A stretch of 58,535 nt of DNA, from NCBI GenBank assembly GCA_049890095.1, contig JBMHCD010000001.1:1-58535 (forward strand). The letters run 5' to 3'. The DNA comes from JABAYQ01 sp049890095 (GTDB taxonomy: Bacteria > Bacteroidota > Bacteroidia > Flavobacteriales > UBA7312). Shown piece after piece: positions 1 to 7,800 of the stretch. How positions within the stretch are numbered: the stretch's first letter is position 1; each line of letters begins with the position of its first letter. Under the pieces are notes generated by a model that had not been told where the DNA came from, searched no databases, and saw nothing but the letters and a program-made list of their open reading frames with translations. The position numbers and the translations under genes are program-made.

Positions 1-3
1 TTG

Positions 4-33
4 CAGTCCCTTTTTAAGAGGGGCTGTTTTTTT
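4..33 (+). terminator. Rho-independent terminator of an upstream gene
   Basis: CAGTCCCT pairs with AGGGGCTG around a short AT loop and is followed by a run of seven T. It probably ends a gene left of the window and separates it from the tRNA cluster. Confidence 0.6.
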
Positions 34-46
34 ATGTATTGAAATT

Positions 47-120
47 GCCGCTATAGCTCAGCTGGCTAGAGCAGCTGATTTGTAATCAGCAGGTCGTGGG
101 TTCGAGTCCCTCTAGCGGCT
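47..120 (+). tRNA. tRNA-Thr (anticodon TGT)
   Basis: A cloverleaf is visible: acceptor GCCGCTA pairs with TAGCGGC, the anticodon loop reads TTTGTAA, and a TTCGAGT T-loop is present. The 3' CCA is not encoded, so a CCA-adding enzyme is needed. It is the first gene of a four-tRNA cluster leading into tuf. Confidence 0.96.
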
Positions 121-150
121 CAGTTCTTAGTTTAAGAGCTATATTGTTAT

Positions 151-232
151 GGGGGGATACTCAAGCGGTCAACGAGGGCAGACTGTAAATCTGTTGGCTT
201 AGCCTTCGAAGGTTCGAATCCTTCTCCCCCCA
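151..232 (+). tRNA. tRNA-Tyr (anticodon GTA)
   Basis: This is a class II tRNA with a long variable arm. The acceptor GGGGGGA pairs with TCCCCCC, the anticodon stem GACTG...ATCTG frames GTA, and the T-loop is TTCGAAT. The discriminator is A and CCA is not encoded. Confidence 0.95.
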
Positions 233-244
233 CTAAACAATTAA

Positions 245-318
245 GCGGGAGTAGCTCAGCTGGCCAGAGCATCAGCCTTCCAAGCTGAGGGTCGCGGGTT
301 CGAATCCCGTCTCCCGCT
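245..318 (+). tRNA. tRNA-Gly (anticodon TCC)
   Basis: Acceptor GCGGGAG pairs with CTCCCGC. The anticodon arm CAGCC-TTCCAA-GCTG carries TCC, and the T-arm GCGGG-TTCGAAT-CCCGT is intact. CCA is not encoded. Confidence 0.96.
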
Positions 319-329
319 CTTACAACTAA

Positions 330-401
330 GCCGATGTAGCTCAGAGGTAGAGCGTTTCCTTGGTAAGGAAGAGGTCACGGGTTCAATTCCCGTCATTGGC
401 T
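330..401 (+). tRNA. tRNA-Thr (anticodon GGT)
   Basis: Acceptor GCCGATG pairs with CATTGGC, with one wobble. The anticodon stem TTCCT/AGGAA encloses TGGTA, giving GGT. It lies 70 bases upstream of tuf and is probably co-transcribed with it. Confidence 0.95.
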
Positions 402-471
402 CAATAAATAAAAAAACAGCCTTTTTAAAAAAAGGAACTAACAATTAATTAATTTATAAAAATAGCTAGCT

Positions 472-1659
472 ATGGCAAAAGAGAATTTTAATCGTACCAA
501 GCCTCACTTGAATATTGGTACAATTGGTCATGTTGACCACGGAAAAACTACCTTGACTGCCGCTATTACTAAGGTATTGGCGGACGCTGGATTGTGTGAA
601 GCTCAAGCGTTTGACTCTATCGATAACGCTCCAGAAGAAAAAGAAAGAGGTATTACAATTAACACTGCTCACGTAGAGTATGAAACAGCTAATCGTCACT
701 ATGCACACGTTGACTGTCCAGGTCACGCCGACTATGTAAAAAACATGGTAACTGGTGCTGCCCAAATGGATGGTGCAATTTTGGTATGTGCTGCAACTGA
801 TGGACCAATGCCTCAAACAAGAGAGCATATCTTATTAGCAAGACAAGTTGGTGTTCCTGCTGTTGTTGTTTTCTTGAACAAAGTTGACATGGTTGATGAT
901 GAAGAACTTCTTGAATTAGTTGAAATGGAAGTAAGAGAATTACTTTCTTTCTATGATTATGATGGTGATAACGCTCCTGTTGTTTCTGGATCTGCACTAG
1001 GTGCTTTGAACGGAGAAGGTAAATGGGTTGATACTGTTATGAAATTAATGGAAGCTGTAGACTCTCACATTCCTGAGCCTGTTCGTGATAATGCGAAAGA
1101 CTTCTTGATGCCGATTGAAGATGTATTTACTATCACAGGTCGTGGAACTGTAGCAACTGGTCGTATCGAGACTGGTGTTGCAAACACAGGTGATGCTGTA
1201 GATATCATTGGTATGGGTGCTGAAAAATTAGGTTCTACTGTTACTGGTGTTGAGATGTTCCGTAAAATCTTAGATAGAGGTGAAGCGGGAGACAATGTTG
1301 GTATCTTACTACGTGGTATTGAAAAATCAGATATTAAAAGAGGTATGGTTATTTGTAAGCCTGGTTCTGTTACTCCTCACACTAAATTTAAGGCTGAGGT
1401 TTATATCTTGAAAAAAGAAGAAGGTGGACGTCATACTCCATTCCATAACAAATATCGTCCACAGTTCTATTTAAGAACAACAGACGTTACTGGTGAAATT
1501 CACTTGCCTGATGGAACAGAGATGGTTATGCCAGGTGATAACTTAACTATAACTGTAGAATTGATCAACAAAGTAGCGATGAGCGTAGGTCTAAGATTTG
1601 CTATCCGTGAGGGTGGTAGAACTGTAGGTGCTGGTCAGATTACGGAGATCGTTTCGTAA
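472..1659 (+). CDS. tuf: Translation elongation factor EF-Tu
   Basis: EF-Tu is the GTPase that carries aminoacyl-tRNA to the ribosomal A site. At 395 residues the protein has the normal bacterial length. The P-loop GHVDHGKT is at residues 19-26, followed by the switch II DCPGHADY motif and the NKVD and SGSA guanine-specificity motifs, then the beta-barrel domains 2 and 3 ending in GAGQITEI. The start is the first in-frame ATG. It is preceded by an AT-rich stretch without a Shine-Dalgarno sequence, as is usual in this phylum. It is embedded between a tRNA cluster and tRNA-Trp, which suggests a joint transcript. Confidence 0.99.
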   Translation: MAKENFNRTKPHLNIGTIGHVDHGKTTLTAAITKVLADAGLCEAQAFDSIDNAPEEKERGITINTAHVEYETANRHYAHVDCPGHADYVKNMVTGAAQMDGAILVCAATDGPMPQTREHILLARQVGVPAVVVFLNKVDMVDDEELLELVEMEVRELLSFYDYDGDNAPVVSGSALGALNGEGKWVDTVMKLMEAVDSHIPEPVRDNAKDFLMPIEDVFTITGRGTVATGRIETGVANTGDAVDIIGMGAEKLGSTVTGVEMFRKILDRGEAGDNVGILLRGIEKSDIKRGMVICKPGSVTPHTKFKAEVYILKKEEGGRHTPFHNKYRPQFYLRTTDVTGEIHLPDGTEMVMPGDNLTITVELINKVAMSVGLRFAIREGGRTVGAGQITEIVS

Positions 1660-1687
1660 GTTTAGTTTAATAATTTTATAGCTTTAA

Positions 1688-1711
1688 GGAGAGATCGTTT
1701 TCGATCTTTCC
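1688..1711 (+). other. Hairpin between tuf and tRNA-Trp
   Basis: GGAGAGATCG and CGATCTTTCC form a 10-bp stem with one G-T wobble around a TTTT loop. No T-run follows, so it looks more like an RNA processing or mRNA 3'-end stability hairpin than a terminator. It would protect tuf mRNA when the downstream tRNA is cut out. Confidence 0.6.
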
Positions 1712-1723
1712 TATTGCTATTTT

Positions 1724-1796
1724 ACGGGTGTAGCTCAATTGGTAGAGTAGTGGTCTCCAAAACCATTGGTTGGGAGTTCGAGTCTCTCCACCCGTG
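1724..1796 (+). tRNA. tRNA-Trp (anticodon CCA)
   Basis: Acceptor ACGGGTG pairs with CACCCGT. The anticodon stem GTGGT/ACCAT encloses CTCCAAA, giving CCA. The discriminator is G. It lies between tuf and secE on the same strand, 20 bases before the secE start. Confidence 0.96.
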
Positions 1797-1816
1797 CATA
1801 TAATTTAATATTTAAG

Positions 1817-2008
1817 ATGGCAAAGTTTGTAGATTACATAAAAGAATCAAAAGATGATTTGTTGAATAAAGTATCTTGGCCTACTTGGAAAGAGTTGCAG
1901 AGTAGTTCTATTGTAGTGGCTGTTGCTTCTCTTATTATTGCACTAATTGTTTATATTATGGACTTAACATTCCGTAATGTAATGGAATTTTTCTACGGAT
2001 TATTTTAA
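1817..2008 (+). CDS. secE: Preprotein translocase subunit SecE
   Basis: SecE is the small clamp subunit of the SecYEG channel in the inner membrane. The 63-residue protein has the short single-span form: an amphipathic N-terminus, the conserved VSWPTWKEL segment around residues 19-27, and one transmembrane helix (about residues 30-52). I chose the ATG at 1817. The frame stays open back to 1766, but that stretch runs through the tRNA-Trp gene. nusG follows after 13 bases. Confidence 0.95.
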   Translation: MAKFVDYIKESKDDLLNKVSWPTWKELQSSSIVVAVASLIIALIVYIMDLTFRNVMEFFYGLF

Positions 2009-2021
2009 TACATAAATAATA

Positions 2022-2564
2022 ATGACTGAAAAGCACTGGTATGTAGTTCGAGCAATAGGTGGGCAAGAGAAAAAAGTCTGCTCTTACATTGAAAATGAAA
2101 TATCTAGACTGAAATTAGATGATTTTATTTCTCAAATTCTTGTTCCTACTGAAAAAGTCTTTCAAATTAGAAATGGTAAAAAAATAAGTAAAGAACGTAA
2201 TTTTTTTCCTGGTTATATAATGATTGAAGCTAATTTGGTAGGAGAAATTCCTCACATAATAAAGTCTGTTCCTGGAGTGATTGGGTTTTTAGGTGCAACT
2301 AAAGGTGGGGATCCTGTTCCAATGCGACAGTCTGAGGTTAATAGAATTTTAGGTAAAGTTGATGAATTAGCTCTCAATGATGAAGAAATGATTATTCCAT
2401 ATGTAGTGGGAGAATCTGTAAAAGTTATTGATGGTCCATTCAATTCGTTTAGTGGCTTTATTGAAGAAATTGATGAACAAAAGAAAAAGTTAAAAGTTAC
2501 TGTCAAGATTTTTGGTCGTAAAACACCTGTGGAGTTAAGTTTTTTACAGGTTGAAAAAGAATAG
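2022..2564 (+). CDS. nusG: Transcription termination/antitermination protein NusG
   Basis: NusG binds RNA polymerase and controls elongation, Rho termination and coupling to ribosomes. At 180 residues it is the usual size. The N-terminal NGN domain opens with KHWYVVRAIGGQEKKV and contains the FFPGYIMI strand. The C-terminal KOW domain starts near residue 126 (VVGESVKVIDGPFNSFSG). The secE-nusG-rplK order is the classical one. Confidence 0.98.
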   Translation: MTEKHWYVVRAIGGQEKKVCSYIENEISRLKLDDFISQILVPTEKVFQIRNGKKISKERNFFPGYIMIEANLVGEIPHIIKSVPGVIGFLGATKGGDPVPMRQSEVNRILGKVDELALNDEEMIIPYVVGESVKVIDGPFNSFSGFIEEIDEQKKKLKVTVKIFGRKTPVELSFLQVEKE

Positions 2565-2580
2565 TATTAATTGCAAACTA

Positions 2581-2621
2581 GTTTTAAAAGTGTTTATTGC
2601 TTCCACAAATCCTTTTAGAAC
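2581..2621 (+). promoter_or_regulatory. Hairpin in the rplK leader with GCTTCCACA in the loop
   Basis: GTTTTAAAAG (2581-2590) pairs with CTTTTAGAAC (2612-2621), 10 bp with one wobble. The 21-base loop contains TGCTTCCACA (2598-2607). The same 10-mer recurs in a loop upstream of rplL. A role in ribosomal-protein feedback or in mRNA processing is inference. Confidence 0.4.
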
Positions 2622-2638
2622 TTTAAAACAAATTTAGA

Positions 2639-3085
2639 ATGGCAAAAGAAATAAGTAAAGTTGTAAAATTACAAGTCAGAGGAGGCGCTGCGAATCCATC
2701 TCCTCCAGTTGGACCTGCTTTAGGTGCTGCGGGAGTGAATATTATGGATTTTTGCAAGCAATTTAATGCACGTACTCAGGATAAGCAGGGAAAAGTATTA
2801 CCAGTTGTTATAACTGTATTTTCTGATAAATCATTTGAGTTTATTATTAAAACTGCTCCTGCTGCTGTTCAGTTGCTTGAAGCTGCAAAGAAAAAAAGTG
2901 GATCTGGAGAACCTAACAGAGTAAAAGTAGCATCTGTTTCTTGGGATCAAATAAAAGCAATTGCTGAAGATAAAATGGCTGATTTGAATGCATTCAGTAT
3001 AGATTCAGCTATGTTAATGATTGCAGGAACTGCAAGAAGTATGGGAATTACTGTTAAAGGTGGAACTGCTCCACAGAAAAACTAA
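2639..3085 (+). CDS. rplK: 50S ribosomal protein L11
   Basis: L11 binds the GTPase-associated region of 23S rRNA and takes part in factor binding and the stringent response. The 148-residue protein shows the family signature: an N-terminal domain with the PSPPVGPALG proline-rich segment (about residues 20-30), and a C-terminal RNA-binding domain with KKKSGSG. rplA starts 6 bases after the stop, so the two are co-translated as in other bacteria. Confidence 0.98.
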   Translation: MAKEISKVVKLQVRGGAANPSPPVGPALGAAGVNIMDFCKQFNARTQDKQGKVLPVVITVFSDKSFEFIIKTAPAAVQLLEAAKKKSGSGEPNRVKVASVSWDQIKAIAEDKMADLNAFSIDSAMLMIAGTARSMGITVKGGTAPQKN

Positions 3086-3091
3086 ATTACT

Positions 3092-3781
3092 ATGTCAAAA
3101 TTAAGTAAAAAAACAAAGGAGGCAATTGCAAAAATTGATAAGAATAGTTTCTATTCAATTGACGATGCTGCAGGTTTAGTTAAAGAAGTGTCTAATACTA
3201 ATTTTGATCCTTCTGTTGATTTAGCAATCAAGTTGGGTGTGGATCCTAGACAAGCTAATCAAATGGTTCGTGGTGTAGTTACATTACCTCACGGTACAGG
3301 AAAAGATGTAAAAGTTTTAGCATTAGTAACTGCAGATAAAGAAGCAGAAGCAAAAGATGCTGGAGCAGATTATGTTGGACTTGATGATTACATCACTAAA
3401 ATCAAAGAAGGTTGGACAGATGTGGATGTTATTATTACTATGCCTTCTGTAATGGGTAAGCTAGGTGCATTAGGACGTGTATTAGGTCCAAGAGGATTAA
3501 TGCCTAACCCAAAAACTGGAACTGTTACTATGGATATAGGAAAAGCAGTTTCTGATGTTAAGAAAGGAAAAATTGACTTCAAAGTAGATAAGTTTGGAAT
3601 TATTCATTGTGCAGTTGGAAAAGCGTCTTTTGAAGCATCAAAGATTGCAGACAATGCTAAAGAATTACTTCAAACTATTGTTAAACTTAAACCATCGGCT
3701 GCTAAAGGTGTTTACATGCAAAGTGTTTATATGTCGAGCACAATGAGTCCAAGTATCCGAATTGATGAAAAATCAATCTAA
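3092..3781 (+). CDS. rplA: 50S ribosomal protein L1
   Basis: L1 forms the mobile stalk at the E site and in many bacteria represses its own rplK-rplA mRNA. The 229-residue protein has the L1 signature segment MGKLGALGRVLGPRGLMPNP around residues 120-140, and a normal length. It lies between rplK and rplJ with gaps of 6 and 12 bases. Whether L1 regulates the operon here cannot be read directly, but hairpin 2581-2621 would be the place to look. Confidence 0.98.
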   Translation: MSKLSKKTKEAIAKIDKNSFYSIDDAAGLVKEVSNTNFDPSVDLAIKLGVDPRQANQMVRGVVTLPHGTGKDVKVLALVTADKEAEAKDAGADYVGLDDYITKIKEGWTDVDVIITMPSVMGKLGALGRVLGPRGLMPNPKTGTVTMDIGKAVSDVKKGKIDFKVDKFGIIHCAVGKASFEASKIADNAKELLQTIVKLKPSAAKGVYMQSVYMSSTMSPSIRIDEKSI

Positions 3782-3793
3782 TCATACCAAATT

Positions 3794-4315
3794 ATGACAA
3801 GAGAAGAAAAAAATGAAGCAATCGAGCAGTTAGGTGCTCAATTAGTTGAAAATAAGAATTTTTACCTTACAGATATTTCTGGTCTTACAGCAGCAAGTAA
3901 TAGTGACTTAAGACGTCTTTGTTACAAGAGTGATGTGACTATTCAGGTGATTAAAAATACATTGCTAAGGAAAGCAATGGAGAAAAACGATATCGATTTT
4001 GCTGAAATGTACGATTCTTTGAAAGGCAATACTGCTATAATGTTTTCAGAGACTACGAATGCTCCAGCAAAAATTATTAAGGAATTTAGAAAAAAACAAG
4101 ATAAACCAGTTTTAAAATCAGCATTTATTGAGGAAAGTTTTTACTTCGGTGATGATCAGGTTGAAGTTTTATGCTCACTTAAATCGAAAGAAGAATTGAT
4201 TGGTGAAATAATAGGATTGCTTCAGTCACCACCAAAGAATGTTATTTCTTCGCTTCAATCGGCTGGTAGTACATTATCTGGTATAATTAAAACTTTATCT
4301 GAGCGATCAGAATAA
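3794..4315 (+). CDS. rplJ: 50S ribosomal protein L10
   Basis: L10 anchors the L7/L12 dimers to the ribosomal stalk base. The protein has 173 residues. The N-terminal RNA-binding half carries the conserved pattern TREEKNEAIEQL ... YLTDISGL and VIKNTLLRKAM. The C-terminal helix that receives L7/L12 ends in SGIIKTLSE. It starts 12 bases after rplA. There is no room for an L10-type leader directly in front of it. Confidence 0.97.
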   Translation: MTREEKNEAIEQLGAQLVENKNFYLTDISGLTAASNSDLRRLCYKSDVTIQVIKNTLLRKAMEKNDIDFAEMYDSLKGNTAIMFSETTNAPAKIIKEFRKKQDKPVLKSAFIEESFYFGDDQVEVLCSLKSKEELIGEIIGLLQSPPKNVISSLQSAGSTLSGIIKTLSERSE

Positions 4316-4319
4316 CAAC

Positions 4320-4364
4320 TTTAGTGATTACGCACCACTAAAAATTTAATGCTTCCACATTAAA
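4320..4364 (+). promoter_or_regulatory. Two stacked hairpins in the rplJ-rplL gap
   Basis: Hairpin A is TTTAGTG (4320-4326) with CACTAAA (4336-4342). Hairpin B is TTTAAT (4345-4350) with ATTAAA (4359-4364), and its 8-base loop is GCTTCCAC. The 10-mer TGCTTCCACA is identical to the one in the loop upstream of rplK. L7/L12 is needed in several copies per ribosome, so an element setting rplL expression apart from rplJ would make sense. That is inference. Confidence 0.4.
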
Positions 4365-4396
4365 CAAATTATAAACAATATTAAACTAAAATTAAA

Positions 4397-4774
4397 ATGG
4401 CAGATTTAAAAGCTTTCGCAGAACAGTTAGTAAACTTAACTGTAAAAGAAGTAAGTGAATTAGCTGATATCTTAAAAGACGAGTACGGAATAGAACCTGC
4501 AGCAGCTGCTGTAGCTGTTGCTGGACCTGCTGCAGGAGGTGGCGGTGACGCTGCTGATGAGAAGTCAGAGTTCGATGTAATCCTTAAGGCAGCAGGTGGT
4601 TCTAAGCTTGCAGTAGTAAAACTTGTTAAAGAATTAACAGGTCTTGGTCTTAAAGAAGCAAAAGAAATTGTTGATAGTGCACCAAAAGCAGTAAAAGAAG
4701 GTGTTGCTAAAGACGAAGCTGAAGCGCTTAAAGCTCAATTAGAAGAAGCTGGTGCTGAAGTAGAGCTTAAGTAA
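4397..4774 (+). CDS. rplL: 50S ribosomal protein L7/L12
   Basis: L7/L12 is the flexible multicopy stalk protein that recruits translation GTPases. The 125-residue protein has the three expected parts: an N-terminal dimerisation domain, an Ala/Gly-rich hinge (about residues 35-52), and the C-terminal domain with the conserved KEAKEIVDSAPKAVKEG segment. The 81-base gap to rplJ and the long gap to rpoB carry hairpins, in contrast to the tight packing of neighbouring genes. Confidence 0.98.
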   Translation: MADLKAFAEQLVNLTVKEVSELADILKDEYGIEPAAAAVAVAGPAAGGGGDAADEKSEFDVILKAAGGSKLAVVKLVKELTGLGLKEAKEIVDSAPKAVKEGVAKDEAEALKAQLEEAGAEVELK

Positions 4775-4794
4775 GCTTATAAAAATTTCACATA

Positions 4795-4830
4795 GGTTTA
4801 AGCGTAATTCTATAGAATTATGCTTAAACC
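4795..4830 (+). promoter_or_regulatory. Long hairpin in the rplL-rpoB gap (attenuator or processing site)
   Basis: GGTTTAAGCGTAATTC (4795-4810) pairs with GAATTATGCTTAAACC (4815-4830) over 16 bp with one wobble and a TATA loop. It is followed by ATTTTGTGTTT, not a pure T-run. In E. coli this gap holds a partial terminator and an RNase III site that lower rpoBC relative to rplL. The structure here fits that role by position. Confidence 0.65.
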
Positions 4831-4896
4831 ATTTTGTGTTTAAAAATTAATGTAGTTGTATCTACTCACAATTAAAGTAAACTGAATCAAAAAAGT

Positions 4897-7800
4897 ATGT
4901 CTAATAGAATAAATTTTGCGTCAATTAAAAATCAGATGAGTTATCCTGATTTTTTGGATATTCAAATAGGTGCATTTAGAGACTTCTTCCAAATTGGAGT
5001 TTCGTCTGAAAGAAGAAAAGAAGAAGGTTTATGGCAAGTATTCAATGATCACTTCCCAATTTCTGATTCCCGAAATAATTTTGTTTTAGAATTTATAGAT
5101 TATAACATTGACCCTCCTAGATATACTATTGATGAGTGTATAGAAAGAGGGTTAACTTATAAAGTACCTTTAAAGGCAAAGTTAAAATTGTATTGTACAG
5201 ATCCTGATCATGAGGATTTTGAAACAATAGAACAAGAGGTCTTCTTAGGTTCAGTTCCTTATGTTACTCCAAAAGGTTCGTTTGTTGTAAATGGTGCTGA
5301 GCGTGTTGTAGTATCGCAATTGCATCGTTCTCCTGGTGTATTTTTTGGGCATAGTTTTCATGCAAATGGTGCTAAGTTATATTCTGCTCGTGTTATTCCT
5401 TTTAAAGGTTCTTGGATTGAATTTGCAACAGACATACACAATGTAATGTATGCCTATATTGATCGAAAGAAGAAGTTACCAGTAACAACTCTTTTAAGGT
5501 CTATTGGTTTTGAGAACGATAAAGATATTCTTGAAATTTTTAATCTTGCTGATGAAGTAAGAGTTAGTAAAGCTGCTTTAAAAAGAGTTGTTGGTAGAAA
5601 ACTTGCTGCTCGTATCCTAAAAACATGGATAGAAGATTTTGTTGATGAAGATACTGGTGAGGTTGTTTCTATTGAAAGAAATGAAGTGATTATTGATCGT
5701 GAAACTGTTATTGAAAAGGAGCATATTGAGGATATCATTGAGTCAGGCTCTAAAACTGTTTTATTGCATAAAGAAGATGTAAGTACTTCTGAGTATGCAA
5801 TTATTTATAATACCCTTCAAAAAGACCCAACTAACTCGGAAAAAGAAGCGGTAATATATATATACAGACAATTAAGAAATGCTGAGCCACCAGACGAAGA
5901 AACAGCTAGAGGAATAATTGATAAACTTTTCTTCTCAGACCAAAGGTATAGTTTAGGAGAAGTTGGTAGATTTAGAATAAATAAGAAGTTAGGTTTGGAT
6001 GTAGATTCAGATATTCAAATCTTAACTAAAGAAGATATTATCTCAATTATCAAGAATCTAATAGAGCTGGCTAACTCTAAGACTAACGTTGATGATATTG
6101 ATCACTTAAGTAACCGAAGAGTTAGAACAGTGGGAGAACAATTATCCAATCAATTTAGTTTAGGTCTTTCTAGAATGGCCAGAACAATTCGTGAGCGAAT
6201 GAATGTTCGAGATAATGAGGTGTTTACACCAGTCGATTTAATTAATGCCAAGACTTTATCTTCAGTCATTAATTCATTTTTTGGAACAAATCAGCTTTCT
6301 CAGTTTATGGATCAAACAAATCCATTAGCAGAGGTTACTCACAAAAGAAGAATGTCAGCTCTAGGACCTGGTGGATTATCAAGAGAACGTGCAGGTTTTG
6401 AGGTGAGAGATGTTCATTACACACACTATGGTCGTTTATGTCCAATAGAAACTCCTGAAGGACCTAATATTGGATTAATTTCTTCATTATGTGTGTTTGC
6501 AAAAGTTAATAATTTAGGTTTTATCGAAACTCCATATCGTCCTGTAAAAGATGGAGTAGTTGACTTAGAGGCAAATCCGGTTTATTTAAGTGCAGAAGAA
6601 GAAGACAATATGACTATTGCTCAAGCTAATGCAACAATCAATCCTAAAGGTGAGTTTGAAGATGATAGAATCAAATCAAGATTTGAAGGAGATTACCCTC
6701 TTACAGAGCCAACCAATATTAATTTAATGGATGTTGCTCCAAATCAAATTGCCTCAATAGCAGCGTCTTTAATTCCGTTTTTGGAGCATGATGATGCAAA
6801 CAGAGCTTTGATGGGTTCAAACATGATGCGTCAAGCAGTTCCATTATTGCAATCTGATGCACCTATTGTAGGTACAGGTTTAGAACCTCATGTCGCAAAG
6901 GATTCTCGTGTATTGGTAAATGCAGAAGGTAATGGTACTGTAGAATATGTTGATGCTAATGAAATTCATATTCGTTATGATATTCCTGAAGAAGAAAAGG
7001 TATTAACTTTTGATGAGGATGTTAAGATTTATTCACTAACGAAATTTAAAAAAACCAATCAAAATACTTGTATAAACTTAAAGCCGATTGTTAAAATTGG
7101 AGATAAAGTTACCAAAGGACAAGTTTTATGTGAGGGTTATGCAACTCAAAATGGCGAACTAGCAATAGGTAGAAACCTTAAAGTAGCATTTATGCCTTGG
7201 AAGGGATATAATTTTGAGGATGCAATTGTATTAAGTGAGCGTGTAGTTCGTGAAGACTTGTTTACCTCTATACACATTGAAGAAATGGTTGTCAATGTTA
7301 GAGATACTAAAAGAGGTGCTGAAGAATTAACCGCAGACATTCCAAATGTAAGCGAAGAAGCAACTAAAGATCTCGATGAAAATGGAATGATTCGTGTTGG
7401 AGCGGAAGTTAAAGCTGGTGACATAATCATTGGTAAAATCACTCCAAAAGGTGAATCTGATCCAACACCTGAAGAAAAATTATTGAAAGCAATTTTCGGT
7501 GATAAAGCAGGAGATGTAAAAGATGCTTCTTTAAAAGCAAGACCATCTTTTAAAGGTGTTGTAATTGATAAAAAATTATTTTCAAAATCTGTTAAAGATA
7601 AGAGGGCAAGAGTAATGGATAAAGAATCTGTTGAATTGCTGCAAAAAGAATACGATAAGTTAGGTGCTGAATTAAAATCAAAACTTGTTTCAAAATTATT
7701 CTCCTTGCTTTCCGGTAAAACATCCCAAGGGATTTTTAATAATTTGGGAGAAGAGGCTATTTCTAAAGGGGTAAAATATACTCTAAAGTCGTTACAAGCA

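Noticed and set aside
256..444. 62-codon open frame on the - strand with a RRDSNPRPSAWKA-like segment
   Set aside because: It is antisense to the tRNA-Gly and tRNA-Thr genes. This peptide pattern is a well-known translation artefact of tRNA genes.
466..997. Long antisense open frames within tuf
   Set aside because: They come from biased codon use of a highly expressed gene; composition is unlike protein and no start context is seen.
1766..1816. Extended SecE N-terminus
   Set aside because: The extension would translate the 3' half of tRNA-Trp; the ATG at 1817 gives the normal SecE length.
6280..6480. Possible rifampicin-resistance changes in rpoB
   Set aside because: The key Asp, His and Ser positions of the pocket read as wild type.
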